Numbered from the stretch's first letter, positions 1 through 7,784 are shown. The stretch is 36,177 nucleotides of DNA from Variovorax sp. Root473 (GCF_001426505.1 NZ_LMEV01000017.1:2927-39103), one strand, 5' to 3'. Program-made: numbers and translations. Notes: generated by a model not told the origin, from the letters alone.

Positions 1-205
1 CGGCCTGCTGCGCGTCGGCACCATGGCCGACGTGGTCGTGTTCGACCCCGAGACCATCACCGACACCGCCACCTACGACAAGCCGCATGGCGTGAGCGTC
101 GGCGTCGAGCGCGTGTTCGTGAACGGGGTGCTGGCCTACCGCGGCGGCCAGGGCGAAGCGAAGGTGCTGGCGCGCGCGGGGCGGATGCTGACGCGCGGAC
201 GCTAG
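1..205 (+). CDS. D-aminoacylase-type amidohydrolase, C-terminal end (partial)
   Basis: The 5' part lies outside the window; the visible reading frame starts at base 2 and ends with TAG at 203-205. About 67 residues remain. They carry the usual tail of metal-dependent amidohydrolases: GTMADVVVFDP, which returns the chain to the small beta-sandwich domain, and VERVFVNGVLAYRGGQ, followed by an R/G-rich end. This wording is closest to N-acyl-D-amino-acid deacylases (D-aminoacylases), which release D-amino acids from N-acyl derivatives in the cytoplasm. The catalytic residues are not visible, so the substrate is inferred. The stop codon overlaps the stop of the convergent LysR gene. The neighbouring amino-acid binding protein and PLP enzyme fit an amino-acid scavenging role. 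Confidence 0.7.
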   Translation, partial: GLLRVGTMADVVVFDPETITDTATYDKPHGVSVGVERVFVNGVLAYRGGQGEAKVLARAGRMLTRGR

Positions 206-1128
206 GAGCGCTCTTCCTCCGGCTGCGCCTGGAACATGCGCGTGAAGTCGCAGCACGCCTGTGCCAGCATCACGATCGACGACGTGAGTGCGCTGCGATG
301 CTCGCCCTTGTGCATGGCCACATACCGCACCACGGGCAGCGCGGGCGTCACCTCGATCACCTCGAGCATGCCGGCGTCGACCAGTGGCGCGAGGCATTCG
401 CGCGGCAGGTAGCTCACGCCCAGGCCCGACACGGTGAGGCCCGTGAGTGCCACGAGGTTGCTCACCACGATGGCGTTGGCGGGCTGCACGCCCTGGTCCT
501 TCATCCAGGCGTCGTAGGCGCGGCCGGTGCCCGAGTTGTTGCCCTGCACCAGCATGCGGTGGCGCACGAGGTCGTGCAGGCGCACGGTGCCGGTGGCCGC
601 GGCAGAGGGGATCACGCCGGGCTTGCACATCCACGCGCTCTTCACGCGGCCGATGACCTTGCTCTGCATGCGCGCGTCGGCAAAGGTGTGGGGCACGATG
701 ACCACGTCGAGCTCGTCGGCCAGTAGCTTGTCGCGCAGCTGCAGGCTGTCGTCCACGTCCGGCTCGAGGATCACCTTGGGGTAGTGCTGCTGGATCAGGC
801 CAACCAGGCGCGGCAGCCACGTCATCGCCGTGAGCTCGGTCACGCCGAGGCGGATGCGCCGCTCCACCACGCCGGGCTTGCCGAACTGCTCGACCGCGGC
901 GTCGCGCTGGTCGAGCAGCTTTTTGGCGAGCACGAACATCTCCTCGCCCTTGTCGGTGAGCCGCGCGGTGCGCTGGCTGCGGTCGAACAGCTCGGTGTCG
1001 AACAGCTGCTCCAGCTCGTGCACACGCTTGGAAATGGCCGACTGCGAGGTGTGCAGCTGGTTGGCCGCCTGCGCGAAGCCGCCCAGCCGGGCGATCCAGA
1101 ACAGGGCTTCGAGTTGCTTGAAGGTCAT
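202..1128 (-). CDS. LysR-family transcriptional regulator
   Basis: This 308-residue protein has the LysR layout: an N-terminal winged helix-turn-helix (residues 1-60, with FAQAANQLHTSQSAISKRV as the recognition region) and a C-terminal substrate-binding-like effector domain from about residue 90. ATG at 1128 is taken as the start because MTFKQLEAL is the normal N-terminus; a GTG at 1131 directly upstream is an alternative. A GGAG-type ribosome site lies about 12 bases before it. The gene is divergent from the binding-protein gene at 1259, the standard arrangement for a LysR protein that controls its neighbour. The intergenic region carries two AAAA...CGCTTTTA repeats that could be its operator. 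The effector is unknown. Confidence 0.93.
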   Translation of the reverse strand: MTFKQLEALFWIARLGGFAQAANQLHTSQSAISKRVHELEQLFDTELFDRSQRTARLTDKGEEMFVLAKKLLDQRDAAVEQFGKPGVVERRIRLGVTELTAMTWLPRLVGLIQQHYPKVILEPDVDDSLQLRDKLLADELDVVIVPHTFADARMQSKVIGRVKSAWMCKPGVIPSAAATGTVRLHDLVRHRMLVQGNNSGTGRAYDAWMKDQGVQPANAIVVSNLVALTGLTVSGLGVSYLPRECLAPLVDAGMLEVIEVTPALPVVRYVAMHKGEHRSALTSSIVMLAQACCDFTRMFQAQPEEERS

Positions 1129-1146
1129 CACGGCGGGCGGCTCCTG

Positions 1147-1194
1147 AAAAGAACGCTTTTATTCATGCAATTCGATCACAAAAAATCGCTTTTA
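1147..1194. promoter_or_regulatory. Paired repeats, candidate LysR operator
   Basis: Two similar elements lie in the divergent LysR/binding-protein interval: AAAAGAACGCTTTTA at 1147-1161 and AAAAAATCGCTTTTA at 1180-1194. They are 33 bp apart, close to three helical turns. The first is also an inverted repeat (AAAAG-AACG-CTTTT). Same-face paired sites are typical of LysR tetramer binding. Binding is inferred; the repeats are seen directly. Confidence 0.45.
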
Positions 1195-1258
1195 GAAATT
1201 CATCGGGACGCACAAGATGCGCCCCAGGCCACCGTCATTGCAACCCAAGGAACACACC

Positions 1259-2152
1259 ATGGACTTCAAACTGCCTCTCGCATCGGCACTCGCCCTCGTC
1301 TTCGCCTGCAGCGCCGCCAGTGCCCAGGACGTCGGCACGCTGCGCAAGATCAGGGAGAGCGGCACGATCCAGATCGGCGCGCGCGACAGCCAGATCCCGT
1401 TCTCGTACAAGCTCAGCGCCGACAGCGCGCCCATCGGCTTCACCAACGACATCTGCCTGAAGATCGTCGACGCCGTGAAAGCCAAGCTGGGCCTGCCGAA
1501 GATCGAGGTGCGCTACACCATGCTCAACTCGACCAACCGCATCCCGCTGCTGCAGAACGGCACCGTGGACCTGGACTGCGCGACCACCACCAACACCACG
1601 CAGCGCCAGGCGCAGGTCGACTTCGCACCGAGCCACTTCGTCACCAACATCACGGCCGCCGTGAAGAAGAGCTCGGGCATCAACGCGCTGCCCGACCTCA
1701 ACGGCAAGAACGTGGCCACCGTCTCGGGCAGCACCTCGATCCAGCTGCTGCGCGGCGCACGCAAGAGCGGCACCATCGAGGTGAACGAGATCGCGGGCAA
1801 GGACACGTCCGACGGCTTCCTGCTGCTGTCCACGGGCCGCGCCGACGCGTACGTGCTCGACGACGTGCAGCTGGCCGGCATGATCGCCAGCGCACCCAAC
1901 CCGGGCGACTACAAGATCCTCAAGGAGTCGCTGCGCCAGGAGCCCTACGGCATCATGCTGCGCAAGGACGACCCCGAGTTCAAGGCGCTGGTCGACGAGA
2001 CCGTCAACGGCCTCATGAAGTCGGGCGCCATCGAGCAGCTGTACAGCAAGTGGTTCCTCTCGCCGATCCCGCCGCGCAACGCGAACCTGAACTTCCCGAT
2101 GACGGACGCGGTGCGCGAGATCTACAAGAACCCCAACAACAAGGGCGTCTGA
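1259..2152 (+). CDS. Polar amino acid ABC transporter substrate-binding protein (GltI-like)
   Basis: This 297-residue periplasmic binding protein belongs to the bacterial extracellular solute-binding family 3. The N-terminus MDFKLPLASALALVFACSA is a signal peptide with probable cleavage after Ala-Ser-Ala near residue 22. The mature protein starts with GTLRKIRESGTIQIGARDS and has the family features IPFSYK, GFTNDICLKIVDAVK and VDLDCATTTNTTQRQ, most like the glutamate/aspartate branch. The ATG at 1259 follows AAGGAA and fits the signal peptide; an in-frame ATG at 1217 would bury it. No permease or ATPase gene is adjacent, so the protein must use a transporter encoded elsewhere, or act as an orphan receptor. 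It is 4 bp upstream of the PLP enzyme gene and probably co-transcribed with it. Confidence 0.9.
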   Translation: MDFKLPLASALALVFACSAASAQDVGTLRKIRESGTIQIGARDSQIPFSYKLSADSAPIGFTNDICLKIVDAVKAKLGLPKIEVRYTMLNSTNRIPLLQNGTVDLDCATTTNTTQRQAQVDFAPSHFVTNITAAVKKSSGINALPDLNGKNVATVSGSTSIQLLRGARKSGTIEVNEIAGKDTSDGFLLLSTGRADAYVLDDVQLAGMIASAPNPGDYKILKESLRQEPYGIMLRKDDPEFKALVDETVNGLMKSGAIEQLYSKWFLSPIPPRNANLNFPMTDAVREIYKNPNNKGV

Positions 2153-2156
2153 CACC

Positions 2157-3479
2157 ATGGCAGCCACACGAGCGGACCTGCCCCAAGGCGAGCTTTTTTC
2201 CGATGCGCTGATGCGCCAGGTGCGCGAGCGCTTCCTGGGCATCGAGCGCGACCACCACGGCCGCGAGCGCCTGTACTTCGACAACGCGGGCGGCTCGTTC
2301 CGTCTGAAGGCAGCGGTCGAGCGCTTTGCGCAGGTCGACGCCATTCCCGACAACGCCGAGCGCATCCATGAAACGGCCGTCGAGTTGCAGGCGATGCAGG
2401 CGCGCGGCGCCGACGACCTGCGCACCATCCTCAACGCCACCGGCGGCAGCGTGTACCCCTCGCTCACCGCCTCGGGCGCGATGTTCGACATGGTGCGCGC
2501 GGTGGCCGAGAACGTGCCGGGCACGAACATGGTCACGACCGCGCTCGAGCATCCGTCGGCCTTCGACGCCATGCGCCTGTATGCGGAGCGCCTGGGGCGC
2601 GAGCTGCGCGTGGCGAAGAGCAACCCCGTCACCGGCGGTGTCGACGTGGACGCCATCGTCGGGCTGATCGACGAGCACACCTGTGTGCTCAACGTGATCC
2701 ATGCGTCGAACATCTCGGGCGCCAAGCTCGACATGGCGGCCATCGTGCGGCGCGCGCGAGAGATCAAGCCCGACCTGTACATCCTCGTCGATGCCGTGCA
2801 GCACGCGCCGCACGGCGTCATCGACCTGCAGCAGACGCCGTTGGACGGCATCAACCTCGCGCCCTACAAGTTCTTCGGCTGCCGCGGCTCGGGCTTTGCG
2901 TGGATGTCGGAGCGCGCGGCCGCGCTGCCGCATCACAAGCTGGCCGGCAAGAAGCCCGGCCACTGGGAGCTGGGCAGCTCGGCGCCGTGGCAGTTCGCGG
3001 TGCTCAACGAAATCGTCGACTACGTGGGCTGGCTCGGCGGCCACTTCACCGATGCCTCCGACCGCCGCGCGCGCTTCGTCGCGGGCATCGAGCGCATCGA
3101 ACTGCACGAGCGCGCACTGCTGGCGACGCTGCTCGACGGCACCGCGCAGACGCCGGGCCTGCGCGCGCTCGACGGCGTGCAGGTGTTCCTCGACCATGAA
3201 GACCTGACGCAGCGCGACCTGATCCTGGGCATCGGCTTCGACGGGCTCGACTGCACGCAGGCCGTGGTCGAGTACGGCCTGCGTGGCGTCACGGTGTACG
3301 AGCGCGTGGCCAGCAGTATCTACTCGAAGCGGATGCTCGAATCGTTCGGGCTCGAAGGCACGGTGCGGGTGTCGCCGCTGCATTGCCACACGGTGGGCGA
3401 GATGGAGGCATTCTTGCGCGTGACGCGCGAGATCGCGGGCGCCTTCGCGTCCGCCTCGCCTGCAGTCAGCGCGACGTAG
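2157..3479 (+). CDS. Class V aminotransferase-fold PLP enzyme (cysteine desulfurase/selenocysteine lyase-like)
   Basis: This 440-residue protein has the fold-type I PLP pattern of class V aminotransferases. Visible elements are YFDNAGGS near residue 40, the cofactor Asp and His in VDAVQHAPHG (D212, H216), and the Schiff-base lysine in NLAPYKFFGCRGSGF (K238). The C-terminal small domain includes GTVRVSPLHCHTVGEMEAFL. It lacks an obvious active-site Cys loop that would mark it as a true IscS/SufS desulfurase, so a role in amino-acid metabolism is more likely. It starts 4 bp after the binding-protein stop, suggesting one operon. With the D-aminoacylase nearby it could act on a D-amino acid or derivative; that is inference. 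Its last 14 bases overlap the convergent cytochrome gene. Confidence 0.87.
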   Translation: MAATRADLPQGELFSDALMRQVRERFLGIERDHHGRERLYFDNAGGSFRLKAAVERFAQVDAIPDNAERIHETAVELQAMQARGADDLRTILNATGGSVYPSLTASGAMFDMVRAVAENVPGTNMVTTALEHPSAFDAMRLYAERLGRELRVAKSNPVTGGVDVDAIVGLIDEHTCVLNVIHASNISGAKLDMAAIVRRAREIKPDLYILVDAVQHAPHGVIDLQQTPLDGINLAPYKFFGCRGSGFAWMSERAAALPHHKLAGKKPGHWELGSSAPWQFAVLNEIVDYVGWLGGHFTDASDRRARFVAGIERIELHERALLATLLDGTAQTPGLRALDGVQVFLDHEDLTQRDLILGIGFDGLDCTQAVVEYGLRGVTVYERVASSIYSKRMLESFGLEGTVRVSPLHCHTVGEMEAFLRVTREIAGAFASASPAVSAT

Positions 3480-3873
3480 GGCGCGCCAGTGCCGCGCAGG
3501 CCGGCGTGCCGTTCGCCTGCCGCAGGTAGGCGAGCAGGTCGGCGCGCTCCCGCGGGTCGGGTACGCCGTCGTAGGTCATGCTGCTGCCCGGCACCATCGC
3601 GAGCGGGGCGCTGAGGAAGCGGTCGAGCGTCTTGTCGTTCCACACGATGCGCGACTTCTTCATCGCCTCCGAGTACGCGAAGCCCGGCACGCTGCCGGCG
3701 AGCCGGCCGAACAGGCCGCAGTGGCGCGGCCCGACCCGGTCGGCGGCCAGTGCGTGGCAGGCCTGGCAGCGCGCGTAGACCTGTTCGCCGCGCACCGCAT
3801 CGGGCGTTGCGGCACCTGCGCAGGCCCACGCGGCCAGCAGGCTCGCAGCGAGCCCGCGCGCCGCACGGCTCAC
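3466..3873 (-). CDS. Secreted monohaem c-type cytochrome
   Basis: This 135-residue protein has a signal peptide (residues 1 to about 21, ending AGA). It has one haem attachment motif CQACH (C36, C39, H40) and a probable axial Met in PGSSMTYDGV (M99), the layout of class I cytochrome c of the c550 type. Two further cysteines (C52, C126) are unusual and might form a disulfide in the periplasm. It is the last gene of a leftward group after the ferritin-like gene, which it overlaps by 4 bases (ATGA). It would carry electrons in the periplasm. Its partner is unknown, but co-translation with an exported ferritin-like protein suggests the two act together. Confidence 0.9.
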   Translation of the reverse strand: MSRAARGLAASLLAAWACAGAATPDAVRGEQVYARCQACHALAADRVGPRHCGLFGRLAGSVPGFAYSEAMKKSRIVWNDKTLDRFLSAPLAMVPGSSMTYDGVPDPRERADLLAYLRQANGTPACAALARPTSR

Positions 3874-4439
3874 GATACGAACGCCGAAGGCACCGGCGCC
3901 TCGCCGAGCGCCTGGCGCAGCACGGCCCAGTGCATCGCCTCGTCGCCGAGGATGCTGGCCGCGGCCTTCGACAGCTCGCGGTTGCCGAACAACGGCACTG
4001 CGCCCAGGTAGGCACTCACGGCGCCTTGTTCAAGCTTCGCCGCGAAACGCAGTACGTCGGCCTGCGACTTGAGCTGCTCCACCGGGAAGTCGTAGCGCGC
4101 CTTGGCCGCGACGGCCTTGCCGCCGAGCTTCGCGATGGTCTTGGCCAGCAGGTCGGCATGCTCCTTGTGGTGGCCCTGGAAGGTCACGGCGAGGTCCAGC
4201 ACGGGCTTCTCGAGCAGCTTGCTTTCCGCGCCGAGCTGGTAGGCCGCGATCGCCTCGAGCTCGGCGCCGAGCGCGGTGTTGAGGATCTGCACGTCGTTGC
4301 CGGTGGCACCGCCGCTCTTCGCGGCGAGCGCGTCGCGCCCCGCCAGCAGCGCCACGGCGGCGCCCGACAGCATCAGGCCAGAGCGGCCGAGGAAGGCGCG
4401 CCGCGCGGCGGCCGGGGTGGGCATCAGGAAAAAGGACAT
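3870..4439 (-). CDS. Tat-exported ferritin-like domain protein
   Basis: This 189-residue protein begins with a twin-arginine type signal (RRAFLGRSG at residues 13-21, then a hydrophobic stretch ending ALA near 39). The mature part is helical, with ferritin-like carboxylate/histidine pairs: E60/E62 in GAELEAIAAY, H90-H94 in GHHKEH, E137 in LEQGAVSAY, and E167/H170 in DEAMHWAVL. That fits a four-helix bundle with a di-metal site folded in the cytoplasm before export. ATG at 4439 is chosen because GAGGAG lies 8 bases upstream; an alternative ATG at 4478 overlaps the sigma-factor stop (TGATG) and would add 13 residues. Function is unknown; related proteins are annotated only as ferritin-like. Confidence 0.83.
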   Translation of the reverse strand: MSFFLMPTPAAARRAFLGRSGLMLSGAAVALLAGRDALAAKSGGATGNDVQILNTALGAELEAIAAYQLGAESKLLEKPVLDLAVTFQGHHKEHADLLAKTIAKLGGKAVAAKARYDFPVEQLKSQADVLRFAAKLEQGAVSAYLGAVPLFGNRELSKAAASILGDEAMHWAVLRQALGEAPVPSAFVS

Positions 4440-4477
4440 GGTGGGGTCTCCTCGGGGGTGGTGGTTGTGGGAAGCCA

Positions 4478-5170
4478 TCAGGGCAGCGCCGCCAGCACGC
4501 GCGCCACGATGCGGTCGCAGCGCGCGCCGTCGAACGCGAAGGCATCGCCCGTCGCGAGGTCGATGTCGCGCGACAGGCCTTCGCGCAGCAGGCTGCGGGC
4601 GCGGAAGAAGCGCAGCCGCACCGTGGCCTCGGGCAGCTGCAGCGCTTCGGCGGTTTCGCCGACGCTGAGTTCCTGTACGGCGCGCAGCACGAACACGGTG
4701 CGGTAGGCGCCGGGCAGCCGGTCGATGCGGCGTTCCATGAGTCGGCGCAGGTCTTCGCGCATGGCGAGGCGCTCCGGTTGGCGGTCGGGGTCGTCGGCAA
4801 GTTGCGTATCGCGGGCGTCGTCGTCCCCCGTGTCCGCATGGCCGTCGAGCGGAATCACCTGCGCGCCGCGACGCCGCAGGCGGCCCAGCGCTTCGTTGAT
4901 GACGATGCGCACCAGCCAGGTCGAGAGCTTTGCTTCTTCACGGAAGCTGCCGATGGCGCGCCAGGCGCGCAGGTAGGCGTCCTGCAGCGCGTCTTCGGTG
5001 TCGGCGTCGCTGTGCAGGATGCTGCGCGCGGAGCGGAACAGCAGCTGGTTGTGCCGCCGCATGATGCGTGCGAAGGCCTGCGTGTCGCCCTGCGCGGCGC
5101 ACGCCGCGAGTTCGGCGTCGGAGGCATTTGCCGCAGCATCGACAGTGAGGGGCAGGGCGGTGGGCGGCAT
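4478..5170 (-). CDS. ECF-type RNA polymerase sigma factor
   Basis: This 230-residue protein has sigma region 2 (about residues 28-95; AFARIMRRHNQLLFRSARSI, then DTEDALQDAYLRAW, the -10 reading helix). Region 4 follows at about 145-195 (RLPGAYRTVFVLRAVQELSVGETAEAL, then LPEATVRLRFFRARSLL). There is no region 1.1 or 3, as expected for ECF factors. A tail of about 30 residues (DAFAFDGARCDRIVARVL) follows region 4. ATG at 5170 is preceded by AAGGAA. The gene is followed directly by the exported ferritin-like protein and the cytochrome, and no anti-sigma gene with a recognisable zinc-finger or membrane domain is next to it. What activates it is therefore unclear. Confidence 0.93.
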   Translation of the reverse strand: MPPTALPLTVDAAANASDAELAACAAQGDTQAFARIMRRHNQLLFRSARSILHSDADTEDALQDAYLRAWRAIGSFREEAKLSTWLVRIVINEALGRLRRRGAQVIPLDGHADTGDDDARDTQLADDPDRQPERLAMREDLRRLMERRIDRLPGAYRTVFVLRAVQELSVGETAEALQLPEATVRLRFFRARSLLREGLSRDIDLATGDAFAFDGARCDRIVARVLAALP

Positions 5171-5235
5171 GCGATGGATTCCTTCTGCCCATTGGATGGC
5201 GCTCCCCCGCGCCGTGTTGCAATTTTCTTTGCTTC

Positions 5236-5934
5236 TCAGACCATCGTCTGCCACTCGATCGTGCACAGCCGCTCGTCGACCACGCCGCGCACGCCTGTGA
5301 TGCCTTCGGCTGCCACGCGCGCCGCGTCGCGCTCGGCCTCGTTGCCGACCATGCCGTGATACATCACGATGCCGTCTTCCACCGACACATGCGACCACGC
5401 GCGGCTCCACCAGGTCTGTCGTTCGAGTTCTGCCACGAGGCGCGCCAGGATCTGTGTGTCGTCGCATGCGTCGGTGCACGAGGTATCTGCGTCGGCCCGC
5501 CGCAGCAGCGCCTTGACCAGGTCGCCACTCGTCACGATGCCCACCAGCCGGCGTCCGCGCACCACCGGCAGGCGCTGGATGCGGTACGCGGTCAACAGCT
5601 GCGCGACGCGGGCCAGCGAGAGATCTTCGGTGATCGACACCGGCTCGCGCGTCATCAGGTCGGCCGCGCGCAGCGCGTGCGAGCGCACGTAGTCGCGCGG
5701 CGGCGCCGTGCGCTGCACCCAGCGCTGCCACCATGGGCGCGACGGCGCGCCGCCGGGCTCGGCCTCGTAGCGGTGCAGCAGGTCGGATTTGCTCACGATG
5801 CCGACCACGTCGCCCTGCTCGACCACGGGCACGCCGCTGATGTGGCGTGCCAGCAGCAGCGCGCTGATGTCACGCACCGGCGTGTCCGGTGCGATGGTGA
5901 AGACCGGCGAGGTCATGACGTCCTGTGCATTCAT
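5236..5934 (-). CDS. CBS-CBS-BON domain protein
   Basis: This 232-residue cytoplasmic protein has three modules. CBS domain 1 covers about residues 1-58 (DVMTSPVFTIAPDTPVRD ... ISGVPVVEQGDVVGIVS). CBS domain 2 covers about 88-145 (AADLMTREPVSITEDLSL ... IQRLPVVRGRRLVGIVTSGDL). A BON-like domain lies at about 160-225 (VSVEDGIVMYHGMVGNEAERDAARVAAE). CBS pairs bind adenine nucleotides and sense energy state; BON domains are usually linked to membrane or stress functions. AAGGAG lies before ATG 5934. The start overlaps the stop of the upstream ferritin-like DUF gene by 4 bases (ATGA), so the two are translationally coupled. The target of regulation is unknown. Confidence 0.9.
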   Translation of the reverse strand: MNAQDVMTSPVFTIAPDTPVRDISALLLARHISGVPVVEQGDVVGIVSKSDLLHRYEAEPGGAPSRPWWQRWVQRTAPPRDYVRSHALRAADLMTREPVSITEDLSLARVAQLLTAYRIQRLPVVRGRRLVGIVTSGDLVKALLRRADADTSCTDACDDTQILARLVAELERQTWWSRAWSHVSVEDGIVMYHGMVGNEAERDAARVAAEGITGVRGVVDERLCTIEWQTMV

Positions 5935-6548
5935 GGGGAAGCTCCTTCTTGCGGCTCGCAGGGAACCTGTGGTGCCTGTTGCGCGTTGACGCGCGCGATG
6001 TTCTGCTGGTGAGACATCAGCATCGCCGTCAGCTCGCCGTGGATGTGCGTGTCGCCAAGGCGTGGCAGCAGCGCCTGCAGCTTGCGCACCACCCAGCCCT
6101 GGCCCCGGTTGAGCAGGGCCAGGCGCGCGTCCAGGTCCGGCACGGCCATCGCGCGCTCGTAGAACGCGCCGGTGCGCGTGCTGGGCGTGGCGGGCAGCGA
6201 CTGGATTGCGTCGATCAGCACGCCGCACCAGCGCACTTCGTCGCGATGGATGTCGGTCACCAGGCGCTGCAGCGCGGGGTCGTCGGTTTCGGCGGCGCTG
6301 CGCAGCGTGATGCGAGCGCCGGCGCGCTCGGCTTCGAGCAGTTCGTTCAGCGCGGCCAGCAGCGCGTCGCGGTCGCTGGCCTCGCGGTAGGCCGCGTCGA
6401 GCTCGTCGGCATAGCAGACCGGCGAGGACACTTCCACGCGCTCGGGAAAACGCAGCCCCTGCGCGCGCTGCGCGGCGGGTGTGTCAGCAAAGGGCGCAGC
6501 GGCATCGTCAGCCGAAGAGGCATGGGGCATGGGTGGCAGGGGACGCAT
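5931..6548 (-). CDS. Ferritin-like protein of unknown function (DUF6306-like)
   Basis: This 205-residue protein has a disordered N-terminus (about 40 residues) and then an all-helical part. Carboxylates and histidines are spaced as in a ferritin-like bundle: E72/E74 in LLEAERAGARI, H101/D103/E104 in IHRDEVRW, and H170/E172 and H180 near the end. No signal peptide is visible. I recall similar proteins as DUF6306; that assignment is from memory and unchecked. ATG at 6548 is preceded by GGAG about 10 bases away; an internal ATG at 6530 is possible. It overlaps the CBS-BON gene by 4 bases and is divergent from a LysR gene. A metal- or oxidant-related role is inference. Confidence 0.72.
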   Translation of the reverse strand: MRPLPPMPHASSADDAAAPFADTPAAQRAQGLRFPERVEVSSPVCYADELDAAYREASDRDALLAALNELLEAERAGARITLRSAAETDDPALQRLVTDIHRDEVRWCGVLIDAIQSLPATPSTRTGAFYERAMAVPDLDARLALLNRGQGWVVRKLQALLPRLGDTHIHGELTAMLMSHQQNIARVNAQQAPQVPCEPQEGASP

Positions 6549-6606
6549 GGGCAGGGCTCCGGAAGTCGTTTCATGCCCATGGTGAACCGAAGCTTCTCCT
6601 CAAGCC

Positions 6607-6620
6607 AATGAATGTTCATT
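6607..6620. promoter_or_regulatory. Inverted repeat, candidate LysR operator
   Basis: AATGAA-TG-TTCATT lies in the 104-bp divergent interval between the ferritin-like DUF gene and the LysR gene, 33 bp before the LysR start. An AT-rich stretch with two TGCAAA copies follows immediately. Symmetric AT-rich sites of this type are usual for LysR autoregulation. The repeat is seen; its role is inferred. Confidence 0.4.
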
Positions 6621-6652
6621 GCAAATGACTGCAAAAAAACTAATATGAAACG

Positions 6653-7525
6653 ATGGACATTGGCCTTGCTCGCACGTTCCTCGAAGTTGCGGCCACCGGC
6701 AGCTTCATTGCCGCGGCCGAGCGGCTGCACCTGACGCAGACCGCCGTCAGCGCGCGCATCCGCCTGCTCGAAGACCAGCTTGGCCGGCGCCTCTTCGTGC
6801 GCAACAAGGCCGGCGCGCGGCTCACGGCCTCGGGCGAGCGCTTCGTGGCCCACGCGACCACGCTGGTGCAGGTGTGGGAGCGTGCGCGCCAGCATGTCGC
6901 GCTGCCGCCGGGCATCGTAGAAGGCGTGAGCGTGGGCAGCGAGCCCAGCCTGTGGCACCCGCTGCTGGCCGACTGGCTGATCTGGATGCACCGCGTCTGC
7001 CCCGAGATTGCGCTGCGCGCCGAGGTCGACAGCGCACAGCGTCTGCTCGAGGCCGTGCAGGGCGGTGCGCTCGACCTGGCCGTGCTCTACAACCCGCCGC
7101 AGCGCCCCGGCCTCGTGACCGAGCTGCTGGCCGAGGAGCGGCTGGTGATGGTCACCACCGACCCTGACGGCCGCCTCGACCGTGCGCGCTACGTGTCGGT
7201 GGATTGGGGCCCAGCCTTCGCAGCCAACCACGAGGCTGCGTTTCCGGAACTGGCCCACGCGACGGTGTCGATCTCGCTCGGGCCGCTGGCGCTTACCTAC
7301 CTGCTCGCGGTGGGTGGTGCGGGCTACTTCCGCATCGGCGTTGTGCGTCCGTACCTTGACGACGGGCGGCTGCGGCTGGTGGAGGGCGCGCCCGAGTTCT
7401 CGCATTCGGCGCACGCCGTGTATGCGCCGCAGCGTGAGAACGAAACGCTGGCGCGCGTGCGCGCCGGGCTGCGGCTGGTGGCGGCGGCGGAAGATGCGCA
7501 CCACGGCATCGGCGCGGGCCGGTGA
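6653..7525 (+). CDS. LysR-family transcriptional regulator
   Basis: This 290-residue protein has an N-terminal winged HTH (DIGLARTFLEVAATGSFIAA, then LHLTQTAVSARIRLLEDQLG with LFVRNK) and an effector-binding domain from about residue 90. That domain has the family hinge pattern (ALDLAVLYNPPQRPGLVTELL). It is divergent from the DUF6306-like/CBS-BON genes, with an inverted repeat between them, so it is a plausible regulator of that group. The gene downstream starts about 260 bp away and is probably a separate unit. The effector is unknown. Confidence 0.93.
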   Translation: MDIGLARTFLEVAATGSFIAAAERLHLTQTAVSARIRLLEDQLGRRLFVRNKAGARLTASGERFVAHATTLVQVWERARQHVALPPGIVEGVSVGSEPSLWHPLLADWLIWMHRVCPEIALRAEVDSAQRLLEAVQGGALDLAVLYNPPQRPGLVTELLAEERLVMVTTDPDGRLDRARYVSVDWGPAFAANHEAAFPELAHATVSISLGPLALTYLLAVGGAGYFRIGVVRPYLDDGRLRLVEGAPEFSHSAHAVYAPQRENETLARVRAGLRLVAAAEDAHHGIGAGR

Positions 7526-7784
7526 GTTCCGACGGGCGCTGAGGCCACACTGCACACTGCTTTCCGGGTTGTCATGAATGCTTAAGCAGCGGTTTTTGCG
7601 AAGTAGGCATCAAACTTAAATCTTGTCGGTTAACGGACTTCTCAGAAGACGGCACCGGCTCAAAAAAAACATGCCATAACGCCCGCGCAGCCTCGGGAGC
7701 GACGCTTCCCGCTGGTATGGTCGTGCGCGCAATTCAGCTCCACGCCACCACGCCCGTTGTCGACGCATTGGGTACTCGCTTCAC
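7526..7784. other. Intergenic interval, no gene recognised
   Basis: These 259 bp hold no convincing reading frame. Local base composition is lower in GC than the flanks around 7580-7680, as expected for a promoter of the next gene. A short perfect stem CTTCT-C-AGAAG lies at 7638-7648 and GCTTAAGC at 7580-7587. No clear -35/-10 pair or terminator could be assigned. Confidence 0.5.

Noticed and set aside
1235..2854. 539-residue minus-strand open frame across the binding protein and PLP enzyme genes
   Set aside because: It spans two well-supported genes and shows no family features.
7580..7587. GCTTAAGC palindrome as a regulatory site
   Set aside because: It is too short to distinguish from chance and has no second copy or spacing context.
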